A stretch of 64,000 bases of DNA from Nocardioides islandensis (GTDB lineage Bacteria; Actinomycetota; Actinomycetes; Propionibacteriales; Nocardioidaceae). This document shows positions 24,361 to 33,691 of this stretch, piece after piece; position 1 is the first letter of the stretch, and the number at the start of each line of letters is the position of its first letter. Location: positions 31,822-95,821 of the forward strand of contig NZ_JADKPN010000019.1 of assembly GCF_015352455.1 (NCBI RefSeq). The letters run 5' to 3'. Position numbers and translations under genes: made by a program. The notes below the pieces were generated by a model, which did no database searches, was not told the DNA's origin, and saw nothing but the letters and a program-made list of their open reading frames with translations.

Positions 24361-25971
24361 TCAGGGCACCACGAGCTCCACGGTGGCGGTCGGGATGGTG
24401 TCCTCGTCGACGCGCACCGACACCTGGAAGCGCCAGCGTCCCGCGCTCGGCAGGACCACCGTGCCCTGGTAGACGCCGAGCGCGGTGGGGTCGGTCGGGA
24501 TGTCGCCGACATCGGCGCCCTCCCCCAGCACCCGCAGCTCCGGCGGCGTGAACAGCTCGGCGGGCACGCCGGAGCTGTTGTCGACCTCGACGGTCACGGT
24601 GTTGGTGCCGGTCCTCCCGGGGTCCAGCGTCACCGTCGCCTGGAGGCCGCCGAGGTCCGCGCGTCCGGTGAGCGGCTCGGCGCGCGCGGCCGTGCTGGCG
24701 CTGACGCCCGCCGGCGGCACCTCCTGCACGAGGAACCCGGTGACCAGCACCACGACGACCAGCACCGCGGCCTCCGCGCCGACGGCCCGGGTCAGCAGCG
24801 AGCGCGCCGCGGGGCCGCGCGGCAGCAGGCCGTACCGGTTGTAGGCCGCCACGCCCACGGCCAAGGCCACCAGCACGATCTTGGCCAGCAGCAGCCGCCC
24901 GTACGCCGCGTCCACGAGCCCGCCCCAGCTCCCGACGAGCTGCCAGGCCAGGACGGTCCCCGCGGCCACCAGCGCCACCAGGACGGTGGCCGCAGCAACC
25001 GAGAAGCGCGCCACGGCGAGCAGAGCGACGTCCGAGCGGCTCGACGTACCCCGGAGCACCGTGACCAGACCGACGAGCCCACCCAGCCAGGTCGCCGCGG
25101 CGACGAGGTGGAAGCCGTCGACGACCACGTTGAGCTGGGCGTGCGGCATCGCGACGGAGTGCCCGACGAGGGCCACGGGGACCAGGGCGGCGAGCCCGGC
25201 CAGCGCGGCGACGACGCCCCGGGTGCGCACCGCGGCGACGAGGGCGAGCGTGAGCACCAGCGCCGCGACCACCTCCCGCCGCGGCACGGCCTCGAACGTC
25301 GTCGAGTCCCCCAGCGAGCCGAAGCCGCGCCCGCTCAGGTAGGCACCGTCGAGCAGCAGTCCGGTCAGCCACGCGAACACCGACACGACCGCGGCCGAGC
25401 GGGCCGCGGTCCGCAGCCGCTCGCGGACACCCGCGCCCGCGTCGATCTCGGGCGGCACGACGAGGGCCAGGAACCAAACGAGACCGACGGCCACCAGCAA
25501 CCCGGCGTACGCCGGCCAGCGCGACAGGCTCAGCGCCATCGTGAGCGACCGCGGCGAGGACCCGGTGGCCGGCGGGGCGGTCTTGGGGCTGGGCGTCCCG
25601 ACGGAGAAGACGAGGTGGCCGGCGACGGGGTGGCCGTCGTCCGACACCACGCGGAAGGCGACCACGACGGTGCCCGCCTCGAGGCGATCCTCGATCCTCA
25701 CCAGCAGGTCGTCCCCGCTGGTCTCGACGGAGGACGCGAGCTCGTTCCCGGCCGCGTCGGTCACGACGACGCCGCCCGGGACCTGCAGCACCGTCTCGCT
25801 GAACGTCAGCGTCACCACGTCCGGCATCCGCTCGAGCACCGCGCCCTGGGCGGGATCGGTGTCGACGAGCTCGGCGTGGGCGGCCGCCGGCGCGGCCGAG
25901 GCGAGCAGCACGCTCACCAGCAGCGCCACCAGGACGAGCGCCGCGCGGGCCGTCCGGGTGGTCAGGTGCAC
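24361..25971 (-). CDS. CopC-CopD fusion copper protein, 536 aa
   Basis: Copper-handling membrane protein. A signal peptide ends near residue 31, so mature CopC begins at H32 (HAELVDTDPAQGAVL), the N-terminal copper ligand; the second motif DDGHPVAGHLVF gives H114 and H119. After a Pro/Ser linker (about 127-140), a CopD domain of about eight helices follows (to about 425), with FHLVAAATWLGGL (histidine in a helix) typical of CopD. The last ~110 residues form an extracytoplasmic beta domain (ATVTLDPGRTGTN and on), as in YcnJ-like proteins. The GTG at 25971 follows GATACT by 6 nt. Divergent from the multicopper oxidase. Confidence 0.88.
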   Translation of the reverse strand: MHLTTRTARAALVLVALLVSVLLASAAPAAAHAELVDTDPAQGAVLERMPDVVTLTFSETVLQVPGGVVVTDAAGNELASSVETSGDDLLVRIEDRLEAGTVVVAFRVVSDDGHPVAGHLVFSVGTPSPKTAPPATGSSPRSLTMALSLSRWPAYAGLLVAVGLVWFLALVVPPEIDAGAGVRERLRTAARSAAVVSVFAWLTGLLLDGAYLSGRGFGSLGDSTTFEAVPRREVVAALVLTLALVAAVRTRGVVAALAGLAALVPVALVGHSVAMPHAQLNVVVDGFHLVAAATWLGGLVGLVTVLRGTSSRSDVALLAVARFSVAAATVLVALVAAGTVLAWQLVGSWGGLVDAAYGRLLLAKIVLVALAVGVAAYNRYGLLPRGPAARSLLTRAVGAEAAVLVVVVLVTGFLVQEVPPAGVSASTAARAEPLTGRADLGGLQATVTLDPGRTGTNTVTVEVDNSSGVPAELFTPPELRVLGEGADVGDIPTDPTALGVYQGTVVLPSAGRWRFQVSVRVDEDTIPTATVELVVP

Positions 25972-25977
25972 CGGCGC

Positions 25978-25983
25978 AGTATC
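25978..25983 (-). promoter_or_regulatory. -10 hexamer GATACT for the CopC-CopD gene
   Basis: Six bases before GTG 25971, in a 69-bp region shared with the divergent multicopper oxidase promoter. Confidence 0.4.
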
Positions 25984-26028
25984 GCGCGACACCCGAAAAA
26001 GGGCCTGGCGCAACGCCCCGGTGTGGCC

Positions 26029-26034
26029 GAGACT
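26029..26034 (+). promoter_or_regulatory. -10-like GAGACT for the multicopper oxidase
   Basis: Six bases (CGGCCC) before GTG 26041. No CsoR-type GC-rich palindrome was found between the two divergent promoters. Confidence 0.35.
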
Positions 26035-26040
26035 CGGCCC

Positions 26041-27900
26041 GTGGCGTGGACGGGGGGCCGGCTGCTGGCTCGTGGATGGGGCAGGCGCGTCGGGGTGGCG
26101 GCGGTCATCGCCGTGGCGTTCGGCGGCGCCGCGCACCTCCCGGGTGTCGTGCCGACCACCCCGCTCCCGGAGGCGGATGCCGCGGCAGCCGCACCGGCCG
26201 CGGCCACCACGGCCACGATCGTGATCAAGCTCGGCGGCATCGTCAGCGGGTACTCCCCCTCGTCGGTGACCCTCGAGCAGGGCGGCGTGCTGACGGTCGT
26301 CAACAAGGACTCGATGGTGCACACGGTGACCTCGGTCGCCGTGGACAGCGAGGGCGACCCGCTGTTCGACGTGTCGGTCGGGCCGCGGCAGACCAACACC
26401 CTCGTGATCCCGGCGACGCTGGCCGCCGGGAAGTACTCCTTCTACTGCACCCTGCACCCCAACATGCGCGGCACGCTGGTCGTGACCGGCGAGGGCGGCG
26501 GCGTGCCTGCCCCGCCGACGTTCGAGCAGGCGCTGCGGATCCCGAAGGTGCTCACCGGGAGGCACATCACCATCCCCATGAAGCGGGCCCAGGTCCGGGT
26601 CATGCCGACCGGGCCGAAGACGTGGATGTGGACCTACGGCGGCTCGTTCCCGGGACCCACGATCAAGCGCCCCACCGGCTCGCTGACCACGGTCACCTTC
26701 GTCAACGACCTGCCGGCGAAGGCCGGGGCGATGACCGTGCACCAGCACGGCGGGCACCAGAGCTCGGCCGACGACGGCCAGCCCGCGACGTACCTGATCG
26801 GCCACGGCGCCCGGCGCACCTACACCTACCCGCTCCGCGAGAGGGGCAGGCCCGAGCCGGCGGCGTTCCGCTTCTACCACGACCACCGGATGGACCGGAC
26901 CGCCGAGAACAACTGGCGCGGGCTCCAGGGCATGTTCCTCGTGACCGACGAGCGCGAGAAGCGCCTCGGGCTTCCGCACGGCGCGTACGACGTGCCGCTG
27001 CACCTGACCGACCGGAGCTTCACCGCCGACAACCAGCTCACCGACCCGTTCCCCGGCGGGGGGATGCACGCCTGGATGACCGGACCGCAGGCGCCGCCGA
27101 ACGACGCCACGGTGGGCAAGCGGATCCTCGTGAACGGCCAGTTCGCGCCGTACCTCGAGGTGAAGCCCGGCCAGTACCGCCTGCGCCTGCTCAACGCGAG
27201 CACGTTCTCCGCCTACGACCTGACGCTCTCCGACGGCCGCCCGCTGACCCAGATCGGCACGGGGACCGCCCTGCTCCCCCGCAGCGTCGAGCGCGACGAC
27301 GTCCTCCTCGGTCCCGCCCAGCGGGCCGACGTCGTCGTCGACTTCTCCGGGCTGGAGGGCCAGGACGTCATCCTGTCGACCGTGCCGCGCACGGACACCA
27401 CCGAAGGCACCGGCTCACGCTCGGCGGCGATCATGCAGTTCCGGGTGCGCGGGAGCGCACGCCAGCACGCGCGGGTGCCGGACCGGCTGCGGGCGGTGCC
27501 GGCGATCGACGTGCCCCAGAAGGTCGACAAGGTCTGGACGTTCGGGCTGACCAAGGACTCGCACGGATCGTTCTGGTCGATCGACGGCAGGATGTTCGAC
27601 CCCGACCGGGTGGACTACCGGGTGCGGCGCGGCACCACGCAGCTCTGGCGGCTGCGCAACACCACCACCATGACGCACTACGTCCACCTGCACGAGGAGC
27701 AGTGGCACACGGTCAGCCGCAACGGCAAGCGGCCACCACCGTGGGAACGCGGGCTCGAGGACACCTGGCGGCTCGACCCGGGCGAGTACGTCGACGTGGC
27801 CGCGACCTTCACCGACCACCCGGGGCGTTTCATGGTGCACTGTCACATGCTCGACCACGAGGACCACGGGATGATGGCCCAGTTCGAGGTCGTCGGCTGA
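26041..27900 (+). CDS. Cupredoxin-multicopper oxidase fusion, 619 aa
   Basis: Exported copper enzyme that probably oxidises Cu(I) or phenolics. Residues 1-50 are a signal region; 60-150 form a plastocyanin-like domain with a full type 1 site (H94, C136, H139, M142 in FYCTLHPNM). The multicopper oxidase proper follows, with HQHGGH (234-239), FYHDH (279-283), THYVHLHEEQWH, and the C-terminal MVHCHMLDHEDHGMM with the type 1/trinuclear ligands. The extra N-terminal cupredoxin is unusual for a short laccase-like enzyme and may relay electrons. GTG 26041 is chosen by GAGACT and the signal peptide. A SnoaL-like gene follows 2 bp later. Confidence 0.88.
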   Translation: MAWTGGRLLARGWGRRVGVAAVIAVAFGGAAHLPGVVPTTPLPEADAAAAAPAAATTATIVIKLGGIVSGYSPSSVTLEQGGVLTVVNKDSMVHTVTSVAVDSEGDPLFDVSVGPRQTNTLVIPATLAAGKYSFYCTLHPNMRGTLVVTGEGGGVPAPPTFEQALRIPKVLTGRHITIPMKRAQVRVMPTGPKTWMWTYGGSFPGPTIKRPTGSLTTVTFVNDLPAKAGAMTVHQHGGHQSSADDGQPATYLIGHGARRTYTYPLRERGRPEPAAFRFYHDHRMDRTAENNWRGLQGMFLVTDEREKRLGLPHGAYDVPLHLTDRSFTADNQLTDPFPGGGMHAWMTGPQAPPNDATVGKRILVNGQFAPYLEVKPGQYRLRLLNASTFSAYDLTLSDGRPLTQIGTGTALLPRSVERDDVLLGPAQRADVVVDFSGLEGQDVILSTVPRTDTTEGTGSRSAAIMQFRVRGSARQHARVPDRLRAVPAIDVPQKVDKVWTFGLTKDSHGSFWSIDGRMFDPDRVDYRVRRGTTQLWRLRNTTTMTHYVHLHEEQWHTVSRNGKRPPPWERGLEDTWRLDPGEYVDVAATFTDHPGRFMVHCHMLDHEDHGMMAQFEVVG

Positions 27901-27902
27901 CG

Positions 27903-28307
27903 ATGGACCGCGACACCGCCCAGACCTGGCTCGACGACTACGTCGCGGCCTGGAAGTCCTACGACCGCGACGCCATCGCCGCCCTCTTCGCCCGAGACGT
28001 CGCCTACCGCTACCACCCGTACGACGAGCCGCTGGTCGGCCGCGACGCCGTGGTGGACTCCTGGCTGGGCGAGAACGACGCCGACGGGGCCTCGACGCGC
28101 GACGCCCCCGACACCTACGACGCTCACTACATGCCGTACGCCGTCGACGGCGACACCCTCGTCGCCACCGGGACCTCGGTCTACCAGGACCACCCGGACG
28201 GCCCGGTGACCCACACCTTCGACAACTGCTTCCTCATCCGGTTCGACGACGAGGGCCGGTGCGTGGAGTTCACCGAGGTCTACATGGAGCGGCCTGGCCC
28301 CGCGTGA
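27903..28307 (+). CDS. SnoaL/NTF2-like protein, 134 aa
   Basis: Small cytoplasmic cone-fold protein. The start DTAQTWLDDYVAAWKSYDRDAIAALFARDVAYRYHPYDEPLVGRDAV is the typical helix-helix-strand opening of SnoaL-like domains, followed by THTFDNCFLIRFDDEGRCVEF and a final strand. Such proteins bind small ligands or act as isomerases or dehydratases; the role here is unknown. It lies 2 bp after the multicopper oxidase, so it is co-transcribed, and its 3' end overlaps the convergent glycosidase by 38 bp. Confidence 0.8.
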   Translation: MDRDTAQTWLDDYVAAWKSYDRDAIAALFARDVAYRYHPYDEPLVGRDAVVDSWLGENDADGASTRDAPDTYDAHYMPYAVDGDTLVATGTSVYQDHPDGPVTHTFDNCFLIRFDDEGRCVEFTEVYMERPGPA

Positions 28308-30147
28308 CCCTCAGGCTCGACATCGACGGCATCGGCAGGTCGAAGCCGACCTCGAGCCGGCCGTCGCCGTCAGCGGTGACCGCCCGGTCCTCGCCGAGCT
28401 GCTCGAGCCGGTCGGCGGCCCGCAGCTGCATCCACTGCTCGTCGGTCGGCCAGTCCTGGTCGCCGTCGCGCAGACGGCCCCAGACCGCCGCGATGTTCGA
28501 GCGGTGGTCGTCGACGCGGTCGTGGTGCACGACGTACGCCGCTCCGGGCTCGAGCCCGGACACCGCCACGGTGACGGGGCGACCGAGCTCGGCGGAGCCG
28601 GACGCCTTGGTCTGGTCGAGGGTGAGGTTCCAGACCAGCACCCCGACGTCGCCGTCGTCCGTGCGCGCCGCCAGGGCCTCGACGAGCGAACCGGCGCCGT
28701 CGCCGGTGAGCGTCACCCCGACCTGCTGCTCGGGCAGTGCCTCGAGCAGCGCGAGTGCCCACCACCGGGGCTTGCGCAGCTCGCCCACGGTGCGGGTGCC
28801 GAAGCCGCCGTGCAGCAGGGCCGGCGGACGGCCGAGCTCCTCGAAGTGGTCGGAGACCACCCAGTAGGACAGCGCCTCGATCCGGCCCATCGCCGAGGCC
28901 ATGCCCCGCAGCAGGAAGGTGCCGGCGAAGACCGCGTCGCTGACCTCGTTGAAGTGCGTCGGGGTGACGCCCCACTCGGTCCACCAGACCGGCACGTCCG
29001 GCCGCCCGTACCTCTCGAGCATCGGCTTGAAGTCCAGCGGCGGGCTGCCGTAGGTGTGCGTCGACACGAAGTCGACCGGCGAGCCGGTGCGCTCGGCATG
29101 GGCGAGCAGCTCCTCGACCCAGCCGGACGCCGCGGACGACGGTCCGCCGACGAGCAGCCGCTCGTCGACCGAGCGGACGGCGTCCGCGGTGACGTCGTAC
29201 AGCCGGAGGTACTCCTCCGGCGTGCCCGACCAGAACACCTCGAGGTTCGCCTCGTTCCAGACCTCGAACGACCAGTGCTCGACGAGGTCCTCGATGCCGT
29301 GGCGGTCGGCGAGGTGCTGCACGAGGTCGCGGATCAGCTCGCCCCATCGGTCCCAGTCCTTCGGGGGCGAGACGATCGCGGCGTACTCGAACACCGTCTT
29401 CGACGGGTCGGACGCGAGGTCGTGCGGCATGAAGGACAGCTCGACGACGGGGTACATGCCGATCGAGCGCAGGTGGTCGTAGACCCGGTCGACGCCGGTG
29501 AAGTCGTGCACCGGCCGGCCGTCGACCTCGCGGTAGACGCCGAGGTCGTCGCCGAGGATCGCGTGCGCGCGCACGTGGCTGACGCCGAGCTCGTCGTGCG
29601 CGGCCTTCAGCGCGGAGGTGAGCTCCTCACCGATCACGCGCCCGCCGGTCTGCTCGGTCGCCAGCATGTGGGAGAGGTGCTCGCTGCCGATCATCGGCCG
29701 CCACGGCCGCGGCAGCACGCCCCGGCCGTCGGCGGCGTCCACCTCGACGGTGACGCCGCCGGCCGGGCCGGCGAGAGGCGTCGCCTCCACCGGCTCCGAC
29801 CGCTCGCCCTCGACGTGCACGTCGGAGAGCGACGCGACGGCGTACCACCGCGACTCCCCCGGCGTGCCCGTCGTGTCGGCGTACGGCGGGTGCGGGACGG
29901 CGAGCACGTCGCGACCGGCGTGGTCGAGCGGCTCGAACGGACCGTCGGCCGACGCCGCGGCGTACACCTGGTAGCCGATGGCGCCCGCCACCGGCGACCA
30001 GGTGAGCGAGACCTGGTGTGCCCCCGAGACGGCCTCCAGGTCCTTGGGCGGGTCGAGACGCGGCGCGTTGCCGCCGAAGGCGGCGCCGCTGCGCGTGCCG
30101 ATCCGCTGTTCCCAGTCCTGGCGAGCACCGGGCTGCTCGGCGGGCAT
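28270..30147 (-). CDS. GH39-like glycoside hydrolase, 625 aa
   Basis: Probably an exo-glycosidase of clan A (family 39 xylosidase/iduronidase type). Residues 35-125 form a fibronectin-III-like domain (LDPPKDLEAVSGAHQVSLTW, GYQVYAA); the TIM-barrel spans about 145-480 with acid/base E299 in FEVWNEANLEVFW and nucleophile E391 in VWWTEWG; a beta-sandwich ends the protein. No signal peptide is present, so it should act in the cytoplasm on imported sugars. ATG 30147 overlaps the stop of the upstream secreted hydrolase by one base (TGATG). Substrate not determined from sequence. Confidence 0.82.
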   Translation of the reverse strand: MPAEQPGARQDWEQRIGTRSGAAFGGNAPRLDPPKDLEAVSGAHQVSLTWSPVAGAIGYQVYAAASADGPFEPLDHAGRDVLAVPHPPYADTTGTPGESRWYAVASLSDVHVEGERSEPVEATPLAGPAGGVTVEVDAADGRGVLPRPWRPMIGSEHLSHMLATEQTGGRVIGEELTSALKAAHDELGVSHVRAHAILGDDLGVYREVDGRPVHDFTGVDRVYDHLRSIGMYPVVELSFMPHDLASDPSKTVFEYAAIVSPPKDWDRWGELIRDLVQHLADRHGIEDLVEHWSFEVWNEANLEVFWSGTPEEYLRLYDVTADAVRSVDERLLVGGPSSAASGWVEELLAHAERTGSPVDFVSTHTYGSPPLDFKPMLERYGRPDVPVWWTEWGVTPTHFNEVSDAVFAGTFLLRGMASAMGRIEALSYWVVSDHFEELGRPPALLHGGFGTRTVGELRKPRWWALALLEALPEQQVGVTLTGDGAGSLVEALAARTDDGDVGVLVWNLTLDQTKASGSAELGRPVTVAVSGLEPGAAYVVHHDRVDDHRSNIAAVWGRLRDGDQDWPTDEQWMQLRAADRLEQLGEDRAVTADGDGRLEVGFDLPMPSMSSLRVTRGQAAPCRPR

Positions 30148-31748
30148 CAACGCACTCCCGCCGCGAAGACCTCTTCGCGCATCATCGGCTCGAGCTTCTC
30201 CTGCATCGCCCCCGTGGACACGTACCTGCGCATGTCGTCGCCCGCCAGCGCGTTGCCCAGCGCGGCCATGATCATGCCCTGGTCGAGCGAGAGGTAGCGC
30301 CGGCTGACCCGGCCGCTGGTGACGTCGATCGCGTCGTAGAAGCCACCGGGACCGTAGGCGTCGAAGTTCGCGCGCAGCTTGGCCAGGTTGGCCAGCGCCG
30401 CGTCGGGCGCGTAGCGGTAGGCGAGGAAGGACGCGTGCGGGGTGACGACGCCGTCGCCGTACTCGGACGCGGCCGGCGGGTCGACGTCGCCGGGGCGGCA
30501 GCCGTCGTACGGCTGGTTCCAGACGGTGCGGTCCTGGTCGCTCGTGTAGCCACCGGCGTTGGAGTCGCCGGCGTCCATGCCGAGCGCGTCCACGCCGTAC
30601 TCGCGGTAGCCGCCGGCCGGGTTGTTCGACGGCGAGAAGCCCCAGTAGCCGTACTGCGCGTCGTCGAGGCCGTGCTCGATCTGGCCGTGGACGTACAGCG
30701 GGTGGTTCACGCCCCAGCTGCGCGGGCCCCACTGGTCCTCGGGCACGAACAGCGGCACCATCAGCGCCTCGAACATGCTGCCGCCCCACGTGGGCACGAC
30801 GTCGACGTCGCGGTAGGGCAGGGCGCCCTCGAAGACCGGGATGCCGTCGTAGGTCTGCCACCCACCGACGGGCTTGGTCTCGGTCCAGCTGTAGTCGCAG
30901 TTGTCGTTGTAGAACGTCCGGACCGGGCCCCAGTAGTGCTTGGTGGGGATCTGGCCGGCGGCGATGCCGAGGTACGACGCCATCCGCGGCTCGGTGTTGA
31001 AGGCGCCGTAGCGGTGGCAGGTCTGGTAGACGGGGTCCGTCCCGGGCTTCAGCGCGACCAGCTGGGAGCAGCCGTTGGGCGGGTCGACCCAGAAGCCGCC
31101 GCTGATCTGGCCCCCGACGGGCTGGTCGGCGGTGAGCTTGGCGCCGGCGTTCTCGTCGTAGAACCAGCTGAAGTCCATCTTCTGGCGGATCGCGTTCGCC
31201 CGCTCCGCGAGCGTGCTGTCGGACCGGGCCACGACCAGCAACCCGGTGGCCAGCCAGCCGTTGTCGACGCTGGAGAGGAACGGGTAGACGGGGTCGCCGT
31301 TCTCGGGCCAGGTCGTGAGCTTCTCACCGGTCTGGGGGTCGTACCAGTTGTAGAACATCCCGGACGGCTCGTGGATCTCGAGGGTGGCCAGCGTCTTCAG
31401 CGTCAGCTTGATCCGCGCCCGCGCCTCCTTCTGGCTGATCAGCCCGGTGTCCTCGGCGACCGTCGTCGACCACAGGTAGGCCCCGATGTTGGTCGGGGAG
31501 GTGTACCGCGCCCGGCTGTTGCCGGCGAGGCTGCCTGCCACGTTGTCCGAGACCAGACCCGTGTCCGGGTCGACCATGGCCGTGAAGGACTTCCACGTGT
31601 CGGCGAGGTAGGTGTCGAGGACGGCCGGCTGGTCACCGGCGGCGGTGACTGCTGCCCCGGAGGCGGCAGGGGTGCCGCTCGAGGTCAGCAGGCCGGCGGC
31701 CAGTGCTCCGGCCGCCAGGGTGGCGGCGAGGGAGGTGCGCACGCGCAT
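30147..31748 (-). CDS. Secreted GH144-like glucanase (DUF3131 + glycoamylase fold), 533 aa
   Basis: Exported (alpha/alpha)6-barrel hydrolase. A signal peptide covers about 1-32. The N-terminal DUF3131-like part (DTWKSFTAMVDPDTGLVSDN, SPTNIGAYLWSTTVAEDTGLI) is followed by a glycoamylase-type C-terminal half (GGSMFEALMVPLF, YREYGVDALGMDAG, VVTPHASFLAYRYAPDAALANL, LSLDQGMIMAALGN). This pairing occurs in GH144 endo-beta-1,2-glucanases and relatives, so a beta-glucan is the likely substrate; beta-1,2 linkage is inference. Ribosome site AAAGGAAC precedes ATG 31748. It lies between the sugar permeases and a cytoplasmic glycosidase. Confidence 0.82.
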   Translation of the reverse strand: MRVRTSLAATLAAGALAAGLLTSSGTPAASGAAVTAAGDQPAVLDTYLADTWKSFTAMVDPDTGLVSDNVAGSLAGNSRARYTSPTNIGAYLWSTTVAEDTGLISQKEARARIKLTLKTLATLEIHEPSGMFYNWYDPQTGEKLTTWPENGDPVYPFLSSVDNGWLATGLLVVARSDSTLAERANAIRQKMDFSWFYDENAGAKLTADQPVGGQISGGFWVDPPNGCSQLVALKPGTDPVYQTCHRYGAFNTEPRMASYLGIAAGQIPTKHYWGPVRTFYNDNCDYSWTETKPVGGWQTYDGIPVFEGALPYRDVDVVPTWGGSMFEALMVPLFVPEDQWGPRSWGVNHPLYVHGQIEHGLDDAQYGYWGFSPSNNPAGGYREYGVDALGMDAGDSNAGGYTSDQDRTVWNQPYDGCRPGDVDPPAASEYGDGVVTPHASFLAYRYAPDAALANLAKLRANFDAYGPGGFYDAIDVTSGRVSRRYLSLDQGMIMAALGNALAGDDMRRYVSTGAMQEKLEPMMREEVFAAGVR

Positions 31749-31782
31749 GAGGGTTCCTTTCCGAGATGGGAACGACGAGCGG

Positions 31783-32679
31783 TTACTTGATGCCCGTCAT
31801 GGCGATGCCTTGCATGATGTGGCGCTGCAGGAAGAGGAAGAGCACCAGCACCGGGATGACCACGACGACCGAGCCGGCCAGCAGCAGGCCGTACTGGGTG
31901 GCGTTCTGGCCGACGGCGTACAACGCCAACGCGACCGGGAGGGTGTACTTGTCCTCGGTCTGGGCCACGACCAGCGGCCACAGGAAGTTGTTCCACGAGC
32001 CGAGGAAGGTCAGGATCCCGAGCGTCGCCAGGGCCGGCCCGCACAGCGGCAGGATCACCGAGGCGAAGATCCGCAGCTCGCCGGCACCGTCGATGCGTGC
32101 GGCCTGGATCAGCTCGTCGGGCAGCGCCGAGATGTACTGCCGCATCAGGAACACGCCGAACGGCGCGGCCATGAACGGCAGGATCATCCCGATCAGCGTG
32201 TTCGAGAGACCCATCTTGGTGGTCAGCACGAACAGCGGGATGAACGTCACCACCCCGGGCACCATCAGCGTGCCCAGCACGATGACGAACATCAGCTTCT
32301 TGCCGGGGAAGCTCAGCTTCGCCAGGGCGTAGCCGAGCATCGAGCAGAAGACGACGTTCCCGACGGTGACCGAGAGCGCCACGATGACCGAGTTCATGAA
32401 GTACGTCGGGAAGTCCAGCTGCGTGAACAGCCGGTCGTAGTTGTCCAGGGTCAGGGTCTCGGGCCACCACGTCGGCGGCACCGCCCGGACCTCGGCCTCG
32501 GGCTTGAACGAGGAGATCAGCATCCAGACGAACGGGATGACGACGAGGAACAGCCCGACGAGGAGGACCGCGTAGATCCACGGCGGCGTCGTGATGCTGT
32601 CGTCGCGCTGGTTCGGGGCGACGACGGCCTCGTCCTCGCCGGCCTTGGGGTCGTGGGTGACGCTGTGCGTGGTCGTCAT
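31783..32679 (-). CDS. Carbohydrate ABC transporter permease (MalG/CUT1 type), 298 aa
   Basis: Six-helix inner-membrane permease of the CUT1 class. The cytoplasmic EAA loop that docks the ATPase reads PDELIQAARIDGAGELRIFASVILPL (about 187-212). The N-terminus is an unusually polar 30-residue tail before TM1 (PPWIYAVLLVGLFLVV). ATG overlaps the upstream permease stop by 4 nt. No ATPase is encoded nearby; CUT1 systems in actinobacteria often share one multitask ATPase (MsiK). Confidence 0.92.
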   Translation of the reverse strand: MTTTHSVTHDPKAGEDEAVVAPNQRDDSITTPPWIYAVLLVGLFLVVIPFVWMLISSFKPEAEVRAVPPTWWPETLTLDNYDRLFTQLDFPTYFMNSVIVALSVTVGNVVFCSMLGYALAKLSFPGKKLMFVIVLGTLMVPGVVTFIPLFVLTTKMGLSNTLIGMILPFMAAPFGVFLMRQYISALPDELIQAARIDGAGELRIFASVILPLCGPALATLGILTFLGSWNNFLWPLVVAQTEDKYTLPVALALYAVGQNATQYGLLLAGSVVVVIPVLVLFLFLQRHIMQGIAMTGIK

Positions 32680-33677
32680 CTCTTCACCTTGTCCTCACGG
32701 TCGCCGAGCAACCGGAACTGCACGAACGTCAGCACGACGATGGCCAGGAAGAGCAGGTAGCTCGCCGCGGCGGCGTACCCGAGGTTGCCGAAGCCGAACT
32801 GGTCGAAGGTGTAGAAGGTGACCGAGCGCGTGGAGTCGAGCGGACCGCCGTGGGTCATGATGAACGCCTCTTCGAAGAACTGCAGGTAGCCGATGCCGGT
32901 GATCACGGCGCCGAAGAGCATCACCGGACGCAGCATCGGCAAGGTGATGTGGCGGAACCGTCCCCAGCCGTTCGCGCCGTCCACCTCGGCGGCCTCGTTG
33001 AGCTCCTTGGGGATGGTCTGCAGGCCCGCCAGGAAGATCACGAACAGGGTGCCGAAGTTCCGCCAGGCGGCCATCAGGACGAGGCTGGGCAGCGCCAGCG
33101 TGGTGCTGTCGAGCCAGCCGGGCCCGTCGACGCCGACCCAGCTCAGGACCGTGTTGAACAGGCCGCCGTTGTCGCGGTACAGGTACTTCCAGACCACGGA
33201 GACCGCCACGATGCTGGTCACGACGGGGAGGTAGTAGCCCACCCGGAAGAAGCCCTTGAGCCGGTTCACCCGGTTGACCAGGACCGCGACGAACAGCGCG
33301 ATGGCCATGGTCAGCGGCACGCCGAGCACGAGGTACAGCAGCGTGTTGAGGGTGACTTTACGGAAGAGAGGGTCCTCGATGAGCTTGGTGAAGTTGTCGA
33401 GCCCCACGAAGTTCACGCCGAACGGCGTGCGGATGTCCACGCGCCGCATGTCGGTGACACTCATCCCGAGGCTGGCCAGCACCGGTCCGAGCGTGAACGC
33501 CAGGAAGAGCAGCGTGAACGGCAGCGCCAGTGCCCAGGCCGCGATGGCCTGCTGGCGCCGCGTGGGGTCGACGTGCCTACTCGGCGAGGGGCCGCCCGCG
33601 GACCGCGGCTTGTCGCCGCGGTCCGGGGAGTCGACCTCGGACCCTCGTTGGCCCTGTTGCTGGTGCGTGGTGCTCAT
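32676..33677 (-). CDS. Carbohydrate ABC transporter permease (MalF/CUT1 type), 333 aa
   Basis: Second CUT1 permease. After a charged cytoplasmic N-terminus (about 1-45), six helices follow, and the EAA loop is PKELNEAAEVDGANGWGRFRHITLPML (about 215-240). It lies 14 bp after the binding-protein gene and overlaps the next permease by 4 nt, so the three form one operon under the LacI regulator. Confidence 0.92.
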   Translation of the reverse strand: MSTTHQQQGQRGSEVDSPDRGDKPRSAGGPSPSRHVDPTRRQQAIAAWALALPFTLLFLAFTLGPVLASLGMSVTDMRRVDIRTPFGVNFVGLDNFTKLIEDPLFRKVTLNTLLYLVLGVPLTMAIALFVAVLVNRVNRLKGFFRVGYYLPVVTSIVAVSVVWKYLYRDNGGLFNTVLSWVGVDGPGWLDSTTLALPSLVLMAAWRNFGTLFVIFLAGLQTIPKELNEAAEVDGANGWGRFRHITLPMLRPVMLFGAVITGIGYLQFFEEAFIMTHGGPLDSTRSVTFYTFDQFGFGNLGYAAAASYLLFLAIVVLTFVQFRLLGDREDKVKR

Positions 33678-33691
33678 GTGGGATCAGTCCC

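Noticed and set aside
24295..27900. Open frame of 1201 codons that includes the multicopper oxidase
   Set aside because: The first ~580 codons lie antisense to the CopC-CopD gene and have arginine/glycine-rich, domain-free sequence; the signal peptide starts at 26041.
28349..30297. Long plus-strand frame antisense to the GH39-like gene
   Set aside because: Valine/arginine-rich mirror of a high-GC gene; no start signal, no recognisable domain.
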